Below, one piece after another: positions 24,868-33,154 of a stretch of 64,000 nucleotides of DNA. Origin of the DNA: CADBRN01 sp050944685 (GTDB lineage Bacteria; Bacillota; Clostridia; Lachnospirales; Lachnospiraceae). Each line of letters starts with the position of its first letter. The first letter of the stretch is position 1. A program made the translations under genes and the position numbers. The stretch covers positions 53,097 through 117,096 of the forward strand of contig JBMNRP010000009.1 in NCBI GenBank assembly GCA_050944685.1, read 5' to 3'. The notes beneath the pieces were generated by a model. That model was not told the origin of the DNA. It saw only the letters and a program-made list of their open reading frames with translations, and made no database searches.

Positions 24868-26690
24868 ATGCAGGCAAGAAACAGTTTGGCGAAGTCGCAG
24901 CAGCGGTTTGGAATTAACGCGTACCTTTCACAGGAAGCAGTCAAGAAGAATATTGCACAGGCAGTCGGTAAAAACTCTGACCAGTTTATCACATCGATTA
25001 TCAGCGCGGTCAACGCGAATCCCGGACTCAAGGAATGCACGAACCAGTCGATTCTTTCGGCAGCACTGATCGGACAGTCATTGAAACTTTCCCCGTCGCC
25101 GCAGCTGGGGCAGTACTACTTCGTACCTTACAAAAATAACAAAAAGGGGACAGTCGAGGCGCAGTTCCAGATTGGCTAAACATTTCTGATTGGTCAATTA
25201 AAATCGTGTGAACCCTGATGCTCAGGGGTGTGGGGAGAAATCCCTGCTGACGGTGAAGCCCTTCATTTAATGGGTAATACCGTGCCAAGTAAATACCAAG
25301 TCTTAAAAAATTCGTTCGGAGGGAGGTGAGAAAAATGATAGGTGTCTATATGATCGTCAACAATGAAAACGGCCGGAGATACATCGGACAGTCAAGGAAC
25401 ATCGAGAGAAGATTCAATGAGCATTTCTCGAGGAAAAGGCGAGTTCACTCCAATCTATTCGATGACGACATTCAGAAATATGGGAAGAGCTGTTTCCGGC
25501 TGGAAGTTTTACGGGAATGTGATCCGTCAGACCTCATCAAGTACGAACGGAAATATATTTCAGAATTGTCCCCGGAATACAACAGCGTCGAATACGGAAT
25601 GAAACGTGACGATGATTTCTGCGAGAAAGTAAGTGCGTCGGTCAAGGAATGGTGGAAACATCTCGACGATGAAAAACGCCAGAAAATGCTCGATCAGTTG
25701 ACCGGTCCGAAAGTCGGACATCCTGTTTCCGAGCATACGCGTGAGCTTATACGTGAGGCGAACCTGGGAAAGAAACAGTCTCCTGAGACGAGAGCGAAGC
25801 GGTCAAGATCGTTGAAAAAGAGATTTTCCGAAATTCCGAGAGACGTGAAGGCACATTTCAAACCTATGTATGACATTGACACAGGAGAGACATTTGAAAG
25901 CGTTAAGGCTGCTGGAGCAGCGCTCGGCGTGAAACCGAGTACCATTTCACAGGCCCTTAAAAAAGGACACAAAGTTAAAGGTCACAGACTTGGGTATTTA
26001 AAGGTGTAGAGACTATCCGCGATGAATGTAGCGGAGTAGGCCGGGGATGAGCTTCCGGTCGAAGTGCACGACACGCGAAAGCGTGAAGAGATAGTCCACT
26101 CCGCCGCGATGATAAAGCGGCGGGTAAGTGATAGAGGTATGTATCAATTGGCGATCCGCTCCGGGCAGTTCCGGAAACTGAACGCGATGGCTATCAAAGA
26201 AGGTGAGCTTGTCCGGTTTGATCCGGTCAACGAGGAGATCGAGATCCAGCTGATCGAGGATGAAGCAGAGCGCGAGAAAGCGCCGACAATCGGCTATTAC
26301 GCATTCTTTGAACTGATCAACGGATTCCGCCGCGCGATGTACTGGAGCCGGGATAAGATGCAGGCGCACGCACTCCGATATTCAAAGGGATACGCCGCTC
26401 ACAAAGGATACACCTTTTGGGAGAAGGACTTTGACGGAATGGCAATCAAGACTATGTACCGGCAGATTCTGAAGCTCGCTCCGATGTCCATCGACATGCA
26501 GAACGGTATGGAAATGGACTACACGACCGGAGATATGGGCGCTCCGCGTGAGCATCCGGACTACTCTGACGTCGAGATTGAAGAGGCGGCACCTGCGGAG
26601 ATCGAGGATAAGAAACCGGAGCAGAAGAAAGAGCCGGCAGCGGATCCGGAACCGGAAGTCATCGGAGAGCAGCAGGACCTTTTCGGATAA
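24868..26690 (+). CDS. recT: RecT single-strand annealing protein, split by a group I intron
   Basis: Exons 24868-25177 and 26131-26690 join to give a 289-residue RecT. Exon 1 ends QFQIG and exon 2 gives YRGMYQLAIRSGQF, so the spliced product reads QFQIGYRGMYQLAIRSG as in intact RecT proteins. Unspliced RNA hits a TAA two codons after the junction. The C-terminal 50 residues are acidic and Pro/Glu-rich, ending in DLFG, which may bind single-strand-binding protein or another partner. It acts with the YqaJ exonuclease in annealing-type recombination. Gene integrity depends on intron splicing. Confidence 0.92.
25178..26130 (+). other. Group I self-splicing intron in recT
   Basis: A 953-base intron. 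The exon end ATTGGCU pairs with the internal guide GGTCAAT (25192-25198) with the required U-G pair at the splice site. P7 strands GACTAT (26011-26016) and ATAGTC (26091-26096) flank a GAAA-capped hairpin CACGC/GCGTG. A P9 hairpin CCGCCGC/GCGGCGG lies at 26101-26123, and the intron ends in G (26130). An endonuclease gene is inserted in the middle. Confidence 0.9.
25335..26009 (+). CDS. GIY-YIG homing endonuclease inside the recT intron
   Basis: A 224-residue endonuclease. The GIY-YIG core is visible as GVYMIVNNENGRRYIGQS with the catalytic arginine in RRFNEH. Downstream modules are a NUMOD3-type repeat (HTRELIREANLGKKQSPETRAKRSRSLKKR) and an IENR1-like helix-turn-helix (ESVKAAGAALGVKPSTISQALKKG) that recognise the target. 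It should cut intronless recT alleles and spread the intron. GGAGGTGAGAAAA precedes the ATG at 25335. Confidence 0.93.
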   Translation: MIGVYMIVNNENGRRYIGQSRNIERRFNEHFSRKRRVHSNLFDDDIQKYGKSCFRLEVLRECDPSDLIKYERKYISELSPEYNSVEYGMKRDDDFCEKVSASVKEWWKHLDDEKRQKMLDQLTGPKVGHPVSEHTRELIREANLGKKQSPETRAKRSRSLKKRFSEIPRDVKAHFKPMYDIDTGETFESVKAAGAALGVKPSTISQALKKGHKVKGHRLGYLKV

Positions 26691-26918
26691 AACACCTGGC
26701 AGCCAACCAGACACCTTGTTTAAGTCCATAACAACTCCAACAATAGCGGCGTCCGGCTGCCGCGCCGCAATAGATTTGAATCGGCTTGCAGAGCCGCATC
26801 AAATACCAGTGACCAGTAACAACGTAGATAAGAGTTTATCGGAAATTTTTTTCACAGCATTTATTCACAGCATTTATATTCTGCGGGGTGCGGTCACTGC
26901 CCCGCGAAAGGAGGGAGC
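26691..26918. other. Intergenic region after recT
   Basis: A 228-base gap with no credible gene. It contains hairpins CGGCTTGCAGAGCCG and GCGGGG...CCCCGC, and a direct repeat TTCACAGCATTTA (about 26850-26877). A long frame crossing it is an out-of-frame shadow of recT. It may hold a promoter or replication element, but nothing decisive is seen. Confidence 0.4.
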
Positions 26919-27200
26919 ATGAGCCTCAATATTATCGAGCTGATCCCGTTTGGAAAAGAAAACGCGGTATCCCGATCATATCTTTGCATGGCAACCGGAA
27001 TGACTGATAGACAGATGCGTGAGGCGATCGGCAAGGCGAGACTCGGGACTGTGATCCTCTCCAGGGACGACGGAAAAGGATATTACAGGCCGACCGAAGA
27101 AGAGAGCAGTGAAATCATGCAGTACTATCTCCGTGAACGCGCCAGAAGCAAAAGCATAGAGGACGGACTGAAGCCTGTCCGGGAATCGCTCGGAATTTAG
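26919..27200 (+). CDS. Small winged-helix phage protein
   Basis: A 93-residue protein starting MSLNIIELIPFGKENAVSRSYLCMATGMTDRQMREAIGKAR, a winged-helix type pattern frequent in Firmicutes phage replication regions, ending in a basic helix. It probably binds DNA. AAAGGAGG precedes it. It lies 11 bases before the DUF1064 gene. Confidence 0.75.
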   Translation: MSLNIIELIPFGKENAVSRSYLCMATGMTDRQMREAIGKARLGTVILSRDDGKGYYRPTEEESSEIMQYYLRERARSKSIEDGLKPVRESLGI

Positions 27201-27211
27201 AAAGGGAATAG

Positions 27212-27583
27212 ATGAGTTACAGCAAGTATCACGCGCGGAAGGTTTTCGATGAGAACGGCACGCGCTTCGACAGTGCGAAGGAACTCCGGAGATGGAAGGA
27301 GCTGCAGATGCTTCAGAAGGCCGGAGAAATCGAAAATCTGCAGCGTCAGGTGAAATTCCTTCTGATTCCGGAACAGCGGGAGCCGGATCGGATTGGACCG
27401 AAGGGCGGGATCCGGAAGGGGAAGCTGATCGAACGCGCAGTGTATTACATCGCAGACTTCACGTACAAAGACAAGGCCGGCAGAGAGATCGTAGAGGACA
27501 CAAAAGGGATACGGACGCCGGAGTATGTGCTTAAGCGGAAGCTTATGCTGTATCAGTACAATATCAGGATTTTGGAGACATGA
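27212..27583 (+). CDS. DUF1064 phage nuclease-like protein
   Basis: A 123-residue protein starting SKYHARKVFDENGTRFDSAKELRRW, the standard start of DUF1064. It contains DFTYKDKAGREIVEDTKG, a PD-(D/E)xK-like core where the Asp, Glu and Lys could form a nuclease centre. Family members are common next to phage replication genes, possibly as Holliday junction or end-processing nucleases. The catalytic role is inferred. Confidence 0.85.
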   Translation: MSYSKYHARKVFDENGTRFDSAKELRRWKELQMLQKAGEIENLQRQVKFLLIPEQREPDRIGPKGGIRKGKLIERAVYYIADFTYKDKAGREIVEDTKGIRTPEYVLKRKLMLYQYNIRILET

Positions 27584-27587
27584 GTGT

Positions 27588-28424
27588 ATGGGCAATAAGA
27601 AATCATTTGTGATGTATCAGAGCTGGGGTAGTGCAATCGATCACATGTCAAATGAACAGGCCGGCGAGCTGATCAAATCAATTTATGCTTATCAGTCCGG
27701 AGAGGATGTCTGTCCGGATGATCAGGCTGTGCAGTTCGTTTTCGATATCATACGCCAGAAAATGGACGAGGATTCCGAACAGTATGAAAAGGTCTGTCAG
27801 GCCAGATCTGCAGCCGGGAAGCTCGGTGGTCGCCCGAAAAAGCAAGAGGATAATGGATCTGATTCAGAAAACCAAAAAAAAGCAAAAAAAGCAATTGCTT
27901 TCCCAGAAAGCAAAAGAAAGCAAAAGAACCCTGATACTGATACTGATTCTGATACTGATATTAATTATAAAGAGAAAGATAAAAGAGAAACCAGGAAGAA
28001 ACTATCCGCTGACGCGGATAGGTCTCCCTCTCTTGCCCGCAAAAAGAAAACGGAATCGGTTAATGCTGGCCGGAAGGAACCGTATGCTGATGATCCGAAT
28101 CTCGATGAAGCAATCCGGAACTTTATCCGATACCGGGAAAGCCGGAAATCCAAGCTGACGCCTTATGCGCTGAAGCTTAACCAGCAGAAACTTGAAAAGC
28201 TCGCTCCTGGCGACACGGAGAAGCAGATCGCGATCATCAACCAGACGATTGAGCGTGGATGGACGGGATTATTCCCGCTTGACGAGGATAAAGCCAGGGG
28301 TGCTCCGCCGGGCAGGGGAACTTCGGCCAAAAAGCCGAACAGTTTTAACGATTTCAAGCAGCGTCACTATGACTACGACGAGCTTGAGGGAAAGCTCTTG
28401 GAGAAGGGCAGGAAGGGAAAGTGA
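27588..28424 (+). CDS. Phage replisome organiser-like protein (DUF6291-like)
   Basis: A 278-residue protein. The N-terminal 75 residues (FVMYQSWGSAIDHMSNEQAGELIKSIYAYQSG) resemble DUF6291, seen at the start of many phage replisome organisers. A low-complexity linker follows: lysine runs and a DTDTDSDTD stretch encoded by GATACT-type hexamers (about 27930-27960). The C-terminal part (DEAIRNFIRYRESRKSKLTPYALKL) resembles the end of DnaD-like loaders. It probably binds the phage origin or recruits the host helicase; no DnaB or DnaC gene is seen in the phage. Confidence 0.75.
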   Translation: MGNKKSFVMYQSWGSAIDHMSNEQAGELIKSIYAYQSGEDVCPDDQAVQFVFDIIRQKMDEDSEQYEKVCQARSAAGKLGGRPKKQEDNGSDSENQKKAKKAIAFPESKRKQKNPDTDTDSDTDINYKEKDKRETRKKLSADADRSPSLARKKKTESVNAGRKEPYADDPNLDEAIRNFIRYRESRKSKLTPYALKLNQQKLEKLAPGDTEKQIAIINQTIERGWTGLFPLDEDKARGAPPGRGTSAKKPNSFNDFKQRHYDYDELEGKLLEKGRKGK

Positions 28425-28457
28425 ATCTTGAGATTAGACCGATCACAAGAGGACAGA

Positions 28458-28826
28458 ATGAAATTTGTTATTGATATTCAGCCGGTTACAAAGAAGAATC
28501 ATCCGATCATCACGAGGTCGGGCGGATACCCGAAACTGCTACCAAGCAAGCAGTACACACAGTACTTGAAAGATTGCGCGGTGTTCATTCCGAAGGGCGA
28601 ACCGATACGAACGCCGGTGAACGTCAAAGCGGTTTTCTACATGCAGACGCGACGGCGGTGCGATCTGGTGAATCTGCTACAAGCGCTAGATGATATTTTG
28701 GTGCATTACGGAGTGATTGAGGATGACAACTACAAGATTGTAGCCAGTCATGACGGATCGAGGGTGTGTTACGACAAAGAGCACCCGCGGACAGAGGTTG
28801 AAATTAAGGAGGCGCATAATGTTTGA
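28458..28826 (+). CDS. rusA: RusA-family Holliday junction resolvase
   Basis: A 122-residue endonuclease. RusA motifs are PVTKKNHPII near the start, the RRRCDLVNLLQALDDILVHYGVIEDD stretch (metal-binding aspartates) and a final strand. It cuts recombination intermediates, clearing branched DNA before packaging. AAGAGG precedes the ATG at 28458. It overlaps dut by eight bases. Confidence 0.9.
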   Translation: MKFVIDIQPVTKKNHPIITRSGGYPKLLPSKQYTQYLKDCAVFIPKGEPIRTPVNVKAVFYMQTRRRCDLVNLLQALDDILVHYGVIEDDNYKIVASHDGSRVCYDKEHPRTEVEIKEAHNV

Positions 28827-29250
28827 CAGTTTGAATTTGAAATACGTGCTCGACAAAGGCGCATATGCACCGGAAAGAGCACACAAAGATGATGCCGGTA
28901 TTGACCTTCGGACACCGGAGCGTGTTGTGATACGGAAAGGCGAGAGCGTGTCAATTGATACGGGCGTTCATGTACAGATTCCGAAAGGATGGTTTGGAAA
29001 ACTGGAAAGCAAGTCTGGACTGAACGTGAAAAGTGGGATCGTATCACTCGGCGGTGTTATTGATTCAGGATACACCGGTTCTATCGTCGTGAAACTGTAT
29101 AACTTCGGCGGTAATTACCACGTGTTTGAAGCGGGTGACAAGATTGTACAGATGGTGGTTCAGCCGTGTTTCACGGGCGATCTGATCGAGGTGGACGAAC
29201 TGAGTAAGACGGAACGCGGCAGCGGCGGTTTCGGAAGCACTGGAAAGTGA
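28819..29250 (+). CDS. dut: dUTP diphosphatase
   Basis: A 143-residue trimeric dUTPase that converts dUTP to dUMP and pyrophosphate. The five motifs are visible: DDAGIDLRT, GWFGKLESKSGL, GGVIDSGYTGSIVV, GDKIVQMVV and GSGGFGSTGK. It keeps uracil out of phage DNA and supplies dUMP. AAGGAGG lies at ideal distance from the ATG at 28819. Confidence 0.94.
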   Translation: MFDSLNLKYVLDKGAYAPERAHKDDAGIDLRTPERVVIRKGESVSIDTGVHVQIPKGWFGKLESKSGLNVKSGIVSLGGVIDSGYTGSIVVKLYNFGGNYHVFEAGDKIVQMVVQPCFTGDLIEVDELSKTERGSGGFGSTGK

Positions 29251-29260
29251 GGAAAGGCAC

Positions 29261-29527
29261 ATGAAACTTTCGGATTATGAAGCTGTGCAAGAACTGATTG
29301 GACAGCGCAGAGCACACGTATACCAGCTAAACAAGATTAACAAAATTTACAACGAAGGAAACAAAGGAGAAGTTGTTGCGGTTTCAAATATAGATTTTCG
29401 TGTTGAGATTTCTAGTGACGATCCTGATATGCAAAAGATATTACTAATTCTGGCTGATCGGTATAAGGACAGAATAGAAAATGACAATAAATTATTATCG
29501 GATTACGGAGTTGAGGTAGAAGAATAA
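29261..29527 (+). CDS. Hypothetical phage protein
   Basis: An 88-residue charged protein, AT-rich compared with dut upstream. It is mostly helical with a beta-like centre (GEVVAVSNIDFRVEISSDD). Its stop touches the start of the next gene. No family recognised. Confidence 0.65.
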   Translation: MKLSDYEAVQELIGQRRAHVYQLNKINKIYNEGNKGEVVAVSNIDFRVEISSDDPDMQKILLILADRYKDRIENDNKLLSDYGVEVEE

Positions 29528-30093
29528 TGTATAAAGTCATGAAAAAAATAGGGGAAAAGAAATTCCCATCTGCAATTGCAGACATCATCAAAGATTTTGC
29601 GGTGCCGATGACACCTGACGAAATCCCGGATGATAGTGACTGGCACCAGATAATTACCGTGAAGCAGTCAATATTGCACGGAGACAAAAACGACGTAATA
29701 TTTTCGCACCCGATCTGTGAGGTTGGTTTTTACGACCGAAAAATAAAAGGGTGGACTCTTGGACGGCACAAGCCGAATTGGTACGTTAATGTCCTCGCAT
29801 GGGATGGGGAAGTCAGGATGAAAAACACCAATGACACGCCAATCATCAACGAAGAAGGAATGATTCGATTGATGGAACAGGTTATCAATGATTCCTGTGA
29901 ATGTTTCCGCGTCTGTTACCGGGAATATCTCAAAAAACCATCTAAGAAAAACAAAAATAATCTGTCAATCGCGGAATCAGGTGTAGCGTCATGGATGGTT
30001 CCTGGGAAAACGCACGAGGAAATAATAAAAAAACTGAAGGCAGAAGTAGAAAGAGAGATGGGAAGGACGGATGAAAAACAAGCTGAAGTGTGA
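29527..30093 (+). CDS. Hypothetical phage protein
   Basis: A 188-residue protein with alternating strands and aromatic residues in its middle (HPICEVGFYDRKIKGWTLGRHKPNWYVNVLAW) and a basic linker near 145-155. It is AT-rich, with 1-base and 23-base overlaps to its neighbours, so it belongs to a compact translationally coupled block with the methylase. No function assigned. Confidence 0.65.
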   Translation: MYKVMKKIGEKKFPSAIADIIKDFAVPMTPDEIPDDSDWHQIITVKQSILHGDKNDVIFSHPICEVGFYDRKIKGWTLGRHKPNWYVNVLAWDGEVRMKNTNDTPIINEEGMIRLMEQVINDSCECFRVCYREYLKKPSKKNKNNLSIAESGVASWMVPGKTHEEIIKKLKAEVEREMGRTDEKQAEV

Positions 30094-30931
30094 ACTGTAT
30101 AACGATTCCATGCAGAACTGGAAAGGATACCCGATTCATAAGGCACAATTGATTATTGCAGATGTGCCGTATAACGTCGGAACGGACTTTTACGGCAGCA
30201 ATCCCATGTGGTATAAGGGCGGCGATAATAAAAACGGAGAAAGTCGTTTGGCCGGCAAAGCGGCATTTTCATCAGACTTCAATTTCAACCTGTACGAGTA
30301 TTTCCATTTTTGCAGTCAGCTTATGCGGAAAGACGATACCAAACCAGTAGCGCGTGGACGTTCTTCAAATTCGCCGTGCATGATCGTATTTTGCAGTTTT
30401 GAGCAAACGCACACGCTAATCAAAGCGGCAGAGAAACATGGATTCGTGCATTATATCCCGCTGTATTTCATAAAAAACTATTCACCGCAGGTTTTAAAGG
30501 CAAATATGCGGGTTGTTGGTGCAACAGAACAGGCGATTCTTTTTTACCGGGACCGCTTACCGAAATTCAGAAACGGCCTACAGGTGGATGAGAACGGGAA
30601 GAACATTCGCGGAACCGGGCACATGATTTTTAACTGGTTCCCGTGGGAGCGTGACGGAAAAGATATTCCGAAAATTCATCCGGCACAAAAACCGGTCGGC
30701 GTGATAAAAAAGCTGATTGAAATTTTTACCGATCCGGGGGACGTGGTTATTGATCCGTGTTTCGGTTCCGGGTCAACTGCAAGGGCGTGTCAGGAAACAG
30801 GGCGCAATTTTTACGGGTTTGAGATAAACAAGAATTTCTATAAGCGCGCAAAAGAAGAAATGCTGATAAATCCGGGAGAAAACGCGCAAGTTAGCCTTGA
30901 CGATTTCATGAGTAATGCATCAAACGGATAA
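30071..30931 (+). CDS. DNA N4/N6 methyltransferase, phage type
   Basis: A 286-residue beta-class DNA methylase. The catalytic motif IV reads ADVPYNVG, a DVPY variant of DPPY that also occurs in other phage methylases. The SAM motif I lies near the C-terminus as VVIDPCFGSGSTARA, preceded by HPAQKPV. It could protect phage DNA from host restriction or mark DNA for regulation. No cognate nuclease is adjacent. Target base and site are unknown. Confidence 0.88.
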   Translation: MKNKLKCELYNDSMQNWKGYPIHKAQLIIADVPYNVGTDFYGSNPMWYKGGDNKNGESRLAGKAAFSSDFNFNLYEYFHFCSQLMRKDDTKPVARGRSSNSPCMIVFCSFEQTHTLIKAAEKHGFVHYIPLYFIKNYSPQVLKANMRVVGATEQAILFYRDRLPKFRNGLQVDENGKNIRGTGHMIFNWFPWERDGKDIPKIHPAQKPVGVIKKLIEIFTDPGDVVIDPCFGSGSTARACQETGRNFYGFEINKNFYKRAKEEMLINPGENAQVSLDDFMSNASNG

Positions 30932-30945
30932 TAGGAGGGAGACGC

Positions 30946-31431
30946 ATGAAGGAATTTACTGAATTTGAGAAGGGAATCGCAAAGAACATTCACGGCTATA
31001 GGTGGATTGCAAGAGATTATGACAACGAAATATTTTTATTCAGAAATAAACCATATAAAAGCGTAGTCCGCTCGAAGTGGTTTGTAGATAATATGTCTAT
31101 TAAAAATTGCAGTACTTTGCCATTTCCTAATTTATTTCAATCAATCAAGTGGTATGATTCGAAACCAACCTTAATCAAGGATATCTATGACCCGAAGATT
31201 CTGGACGAGGCTGAAAAACGGTATCTTCGAAATGTGATCAATCCAATAAGGAACAAAGTTAATTGTGTTATAAAAAGGCATTTTGACAATTATGAATATA
31301 TCATTATTGGTTCCGTATGTTGCGACGATAGCAACATTGTTTTTCCATGTTTCGAAGAAGGAAAGATGTATAAGGGGATGGAGCTAAATCGAGAATATTC
31401 ATTTGATGAATTAGGGCTATTCAAGGATTGA
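30946..31431 (+). CDS. Hypothetical phage protein
   Basis: A 161-residue AT-rich protein. The start (GYRWIARDYDNEIFLFRNKPYK) and centre (LPFPNLFQSIKWYDSKPTLIKDIYD) resemble a small protein family recurring in Lachnospiraceae phages, of unknown role. It is beta-rich at the start, with a helical middle. AGGAGGG precedes the ATG. Confidence 0.7.
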   Translation: MKEFTEFEKGIAKNIHGYRWIARDYDNEIFLFRNKPYKSVVRSKWFVDNMSIKNCSTLPFPNLFQSIKWYDSKPTLIKDIYDPKILDEAEKRYLRNVINPIRNKVNCVIKRHFDNYEYIIIGSVCCDDSNIVFPCFEEGKMYKGMELNREYSFDELGLFKD

Positions 31432-31514
31432 AAATGTTCCAATGCTTATCCAACACTTATCCAACACTGAATTTAAGTGTTGAAATAAGCGTTGAAACCG
31501 CAAAAGGAGAGAGA

Positions 31515-31907
31515 ATGAGGACTATTGATGCAGACCACTTAATCAAATACATTAATGGCCGTATGAAAAACAATGAACTTATGGGATGGTCCGGACGTGC
31601 GGAAGAAGATAATAAATTGGTGCAAATGATTCAAAATGCTCCGACCGTTCCGCAGCCTGGCACATGGATCAGCGTGAAAAACAGACTGCCTAAATTCGGA
31701 GAACTTGTAATAATGTGCCTTGATTTTCATCGAGGACAATCAGATGACGGTTATTTGGTGACAGCAGATATTCTGAATGCAGATAAGTACGGGTATTATC
31801 TTGAAGGGGTTGATCCGTTCGCGTTTGGACGGGACTTTGATCTTGTTTACTGGATGCCGCTGCCAGAATCGCCGGAAGAAGGGAGAGCGAATGAATTATC
31901 CGGCTGA
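31515..31907 (+). CDS. DUF551-containing phage protein
   Basis: A 130-residue protein. The C-terminal 85 residues match the DUF551 pattern: GTWISVKNRLPKFGELVIMC and then VYWMPLPESPEE. The N-terminal part (RTIDADHLIKYI...NAPTVPQ) is the linker segment often joined to DUF551. The start is the ATG at 31515 after GGAGAGAG. These proteins are common in phage accessory blocks; function unknown. Confidence 0.8.
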   Translation: MRTIDADHLIKYINGRMKNNELMGWSGRAEEDNKLVQMIQNAPTVPQPGTWISVKNRLPKFGELVIMCLDFHRGQSDDGYLVTADILNADKYGYYLEGVDPFAFGRDFDLVYWMPLPESPEEGRANELSG

Positions 31908-32076
31908 ACGAGGTTTGTACCACGGTGTAATCTCTACGCCGAGAGGGCCGAAAGAAACAGATTTCGATTGCGTGATTCTCACAGACGATAACGGCACGCA
32001 GCATCCCGCCTATTTTGCAGACGGGCATCGCTACAAACCGGAGGACATTATCGAGTGGAGGAAGATTGATGGATAA
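31891..32076 (+). CDS. Small phage protein
   Basis: A 61-residue beta-rich protein (GLYHGVISTPRGPKETDFDCVIL...YKPEDIIEWRKIDG) overlapping the end of the DUF551 gene and the start of the next. GAAGGGAGAG serves as ribosome site. No family recognised. Confidence 0.65.
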   Translation: MNYPAERGLYHGVISTPRGPKETDFDCVILTDDNGTQHPAYFADGHRYKPEDIIEWRKIDG

Positions 32077-32299
32077 AAATGATATGGAAATAATGCGAAA
32101 TTACTTCGGTGTGAGACTCCGTGAAATAGAAGATTGTGACAAGAAAAATCTGAACAAGGTATACGTCACAAACTACAGGGACTTGCAGGTTTGCCGAGAT
32201 CTGCTGAAGGCGGATTTTCCGGAGGACGCGAAGCTGATCGACCAGGAGCTGGATACCTTTGAGAGCAAGTTTGCGTTTGCCGTGTATCAGCGGCTGTGA
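32069..32299 (+). CDS. Small phage protein
   Basis: A 76-residue acidic helical protein starting at an ATG seven bases after GTGGAGG, overlapping the previous gene by eight bases. No family recognised. Confidence 0.65.
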   Translation: MDKNDMEIMRNYFGVRLREIEDCDKKNLNKVYVTNYRDLQVCRDLLKADFPEDAKLIDQELDTFESKFAFAVYQRL

Positions 32300-32317
32300 G
32301 CGCAGAGAGGAGGTCTG

Positions 32318-32404
32318 ATGATTAGTTTTATTATTGGCGCTTTTGTCGGATGCTTTGCGGGAATCGCGGTAATGTGTCTAATGGCAATGGCAAGTGATGA
32401 TTGA
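32318..32404 (+). CDS. Tiny membrane protein (DUF3789-like)
   Basis: A 28-residue single-helix membrane protein (MISFIIGAFVGCFAGIAVMCLMAMASDD) preceded by AGAGGAGG. The length, glycine spacing and short charged tail match DUF3789, a tiny phage protein family of unknown role. Confidence 0.7.
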   Translation: MISFIIGAFVGCFAGIAVMCLMAMASDD

Positions 32405-32415
32405 GGGAGAAAAAA

Positions 32416-32622
32416 ATGGAGACATATACGGAAAGACAGATTAAAAAAATGTCAAAAGAGACATTGATTAAAAATATATTGAGAATGGCAGAGGAACTGA
32501 CAAAAGCCGGATACGGAAATATCCGGTTCAAAAAACGGGAGAAGCGGATTGAAAGCGCGAGAGATATTGATTGCACCAAGAATCACGACACGAAAGATAG
32601 AAACCCTGCGAGCGAGGATTGA
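32416..32622 (+). CDS. Small phage protein
   Basis: A 68-residue strongly basic, helical protein (ERQIKKMSKETLIKNILRMAEELTKAGYGNIRFKKR). GAGGGAG precedes the ATG at 32416. Its 3' third overlaps the next gene in another frame. It may bind nucleic acid; no family recognised. Confidence 0.6.
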   Translation: METYTERQIKKMSKETLIKNILRMAEELTKAGYGNIRFKKREKRIESARDIDCTKNHDTKDRNPASED

Positions 32623-32959
32623 ATCACGCGTAAATGGGTTGTTGCCAAGCTGCATCCGATATGACAAGGATAAAGTGCAGACATCTCCGCGTGACATGAT
32701 GCCGGAATGCATGGCGGAAATTGATGAATTGTGCAATCAGGTCAATCAACTGGTTAAGCAGAAGTGGAAACAGATCAAGCGAATAGAAAGATTGTGCGAA
32801 AATCTGACAGATCCGGAACAGAAAGTTGTTATCCTGAAATACTACACATGCGGTCATGCTATGAGGGAAATTGCCTCGGAGATCGGATACTCGATTAGTA
32901 ACACATACAAAATACGAAGACACGCAGAAAATGAAATTGAAGCGCAACTCGGCAAATAA
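32549..32959 (+). CDS. ArpU/DUF1492-type late gene regulator
   Basis: A 136-residue protein. The C-terminal half is a sigma-factor region-4-like helix-turn-helix (LTDPEQKVVILKYYTCGHAMREIASEIGYSISNTYKIRRHAENEI), as in DUF1492 and ArpU/RinA-type activators of phage late genes. The start is probably the TTG at 32549, preceded by GGGAGAAGCGG, overlapping the previous gene by 74 bases. Inverted repeats and a promoter just downstream are plausible targets. Confidence 0.82.
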   Translation: MKAREILIAPRITTRKIETLRARIESRVNGLLPSCIRYDKDKVQTSPRDMMPECMAEIDELCNQVNQLVKQKWKQIKRIERLCENLTDPEQKVVILKYYTCGHAMREIASEIGYSISNTYKIRRHAENEIEAQLGK

Positions 32960-32996
32960 TATAAAGAAAAGAAAAATCAAGTGTGATATAGTATAC

Positions 32997-33044
32997 GCTG
33001 AAATAGGTGGGGAATAGGGTTTTCCCTTCCCTGCCTATTTCAGC
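32997..33044 (+). promoter_or_regulatory. Long hairpin downstream of the late regulator
   Basis: GCTGAAATAGG pairs with CCTATTTCAGC, enclosing further pairs GGGAA/TTCCC and GGG/CCC around TTTT. The stem is over 18 pairs long. No T-run follows, so it is not a classic terminator; it may be a processing site, a late leader or a packaging-related structure. Confidence 0.5.
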
Positions 33045-33060
33045 TGCGCCTCAATTCCAA

Positions 33061-33154
33061 TGTGACATTTTCAATGTTAGCGAATGTCACAAAACATCCA
33101 AAATCAATGGAAAAATCAGCGATTTGCGACATTTATGAATAAGCAATATGTCAC
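33061..33154. repeat. Repeated TGTGACATT half-sites
   Basis: TGTGACATT (33061-33069) and AATGTCACA (33083-33091) form an inverted repeat; TGCGACATT (33125-33133) and ATGTCAC (33148-33154) add a second, degenerate pair. They lie directly upstream of a promoter, as expected for activator or repressor binding sites. Confidence 0.6.

Noticed and set aside
24868..25179. Truncated recT pseudogene
   Set aside because: The stop lies just after a group I splice site with matching guide pairing, and the frame is restored downstream, so the gene is intron-split and not broken.
23300..26690. A full DnaB/DnaC replication module hidden among the early genes
   Set aside because: No Walker-type helicase or loader is present between cro and the terminase genes; the only replication candidate is the organiser at 27588.
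26548..26922. Plus-strand frame spanning the recT end and intergenic gap
   Set aside because: It is out of frame with recT, Arg/Ser-rich in composition and without a ribosome site.
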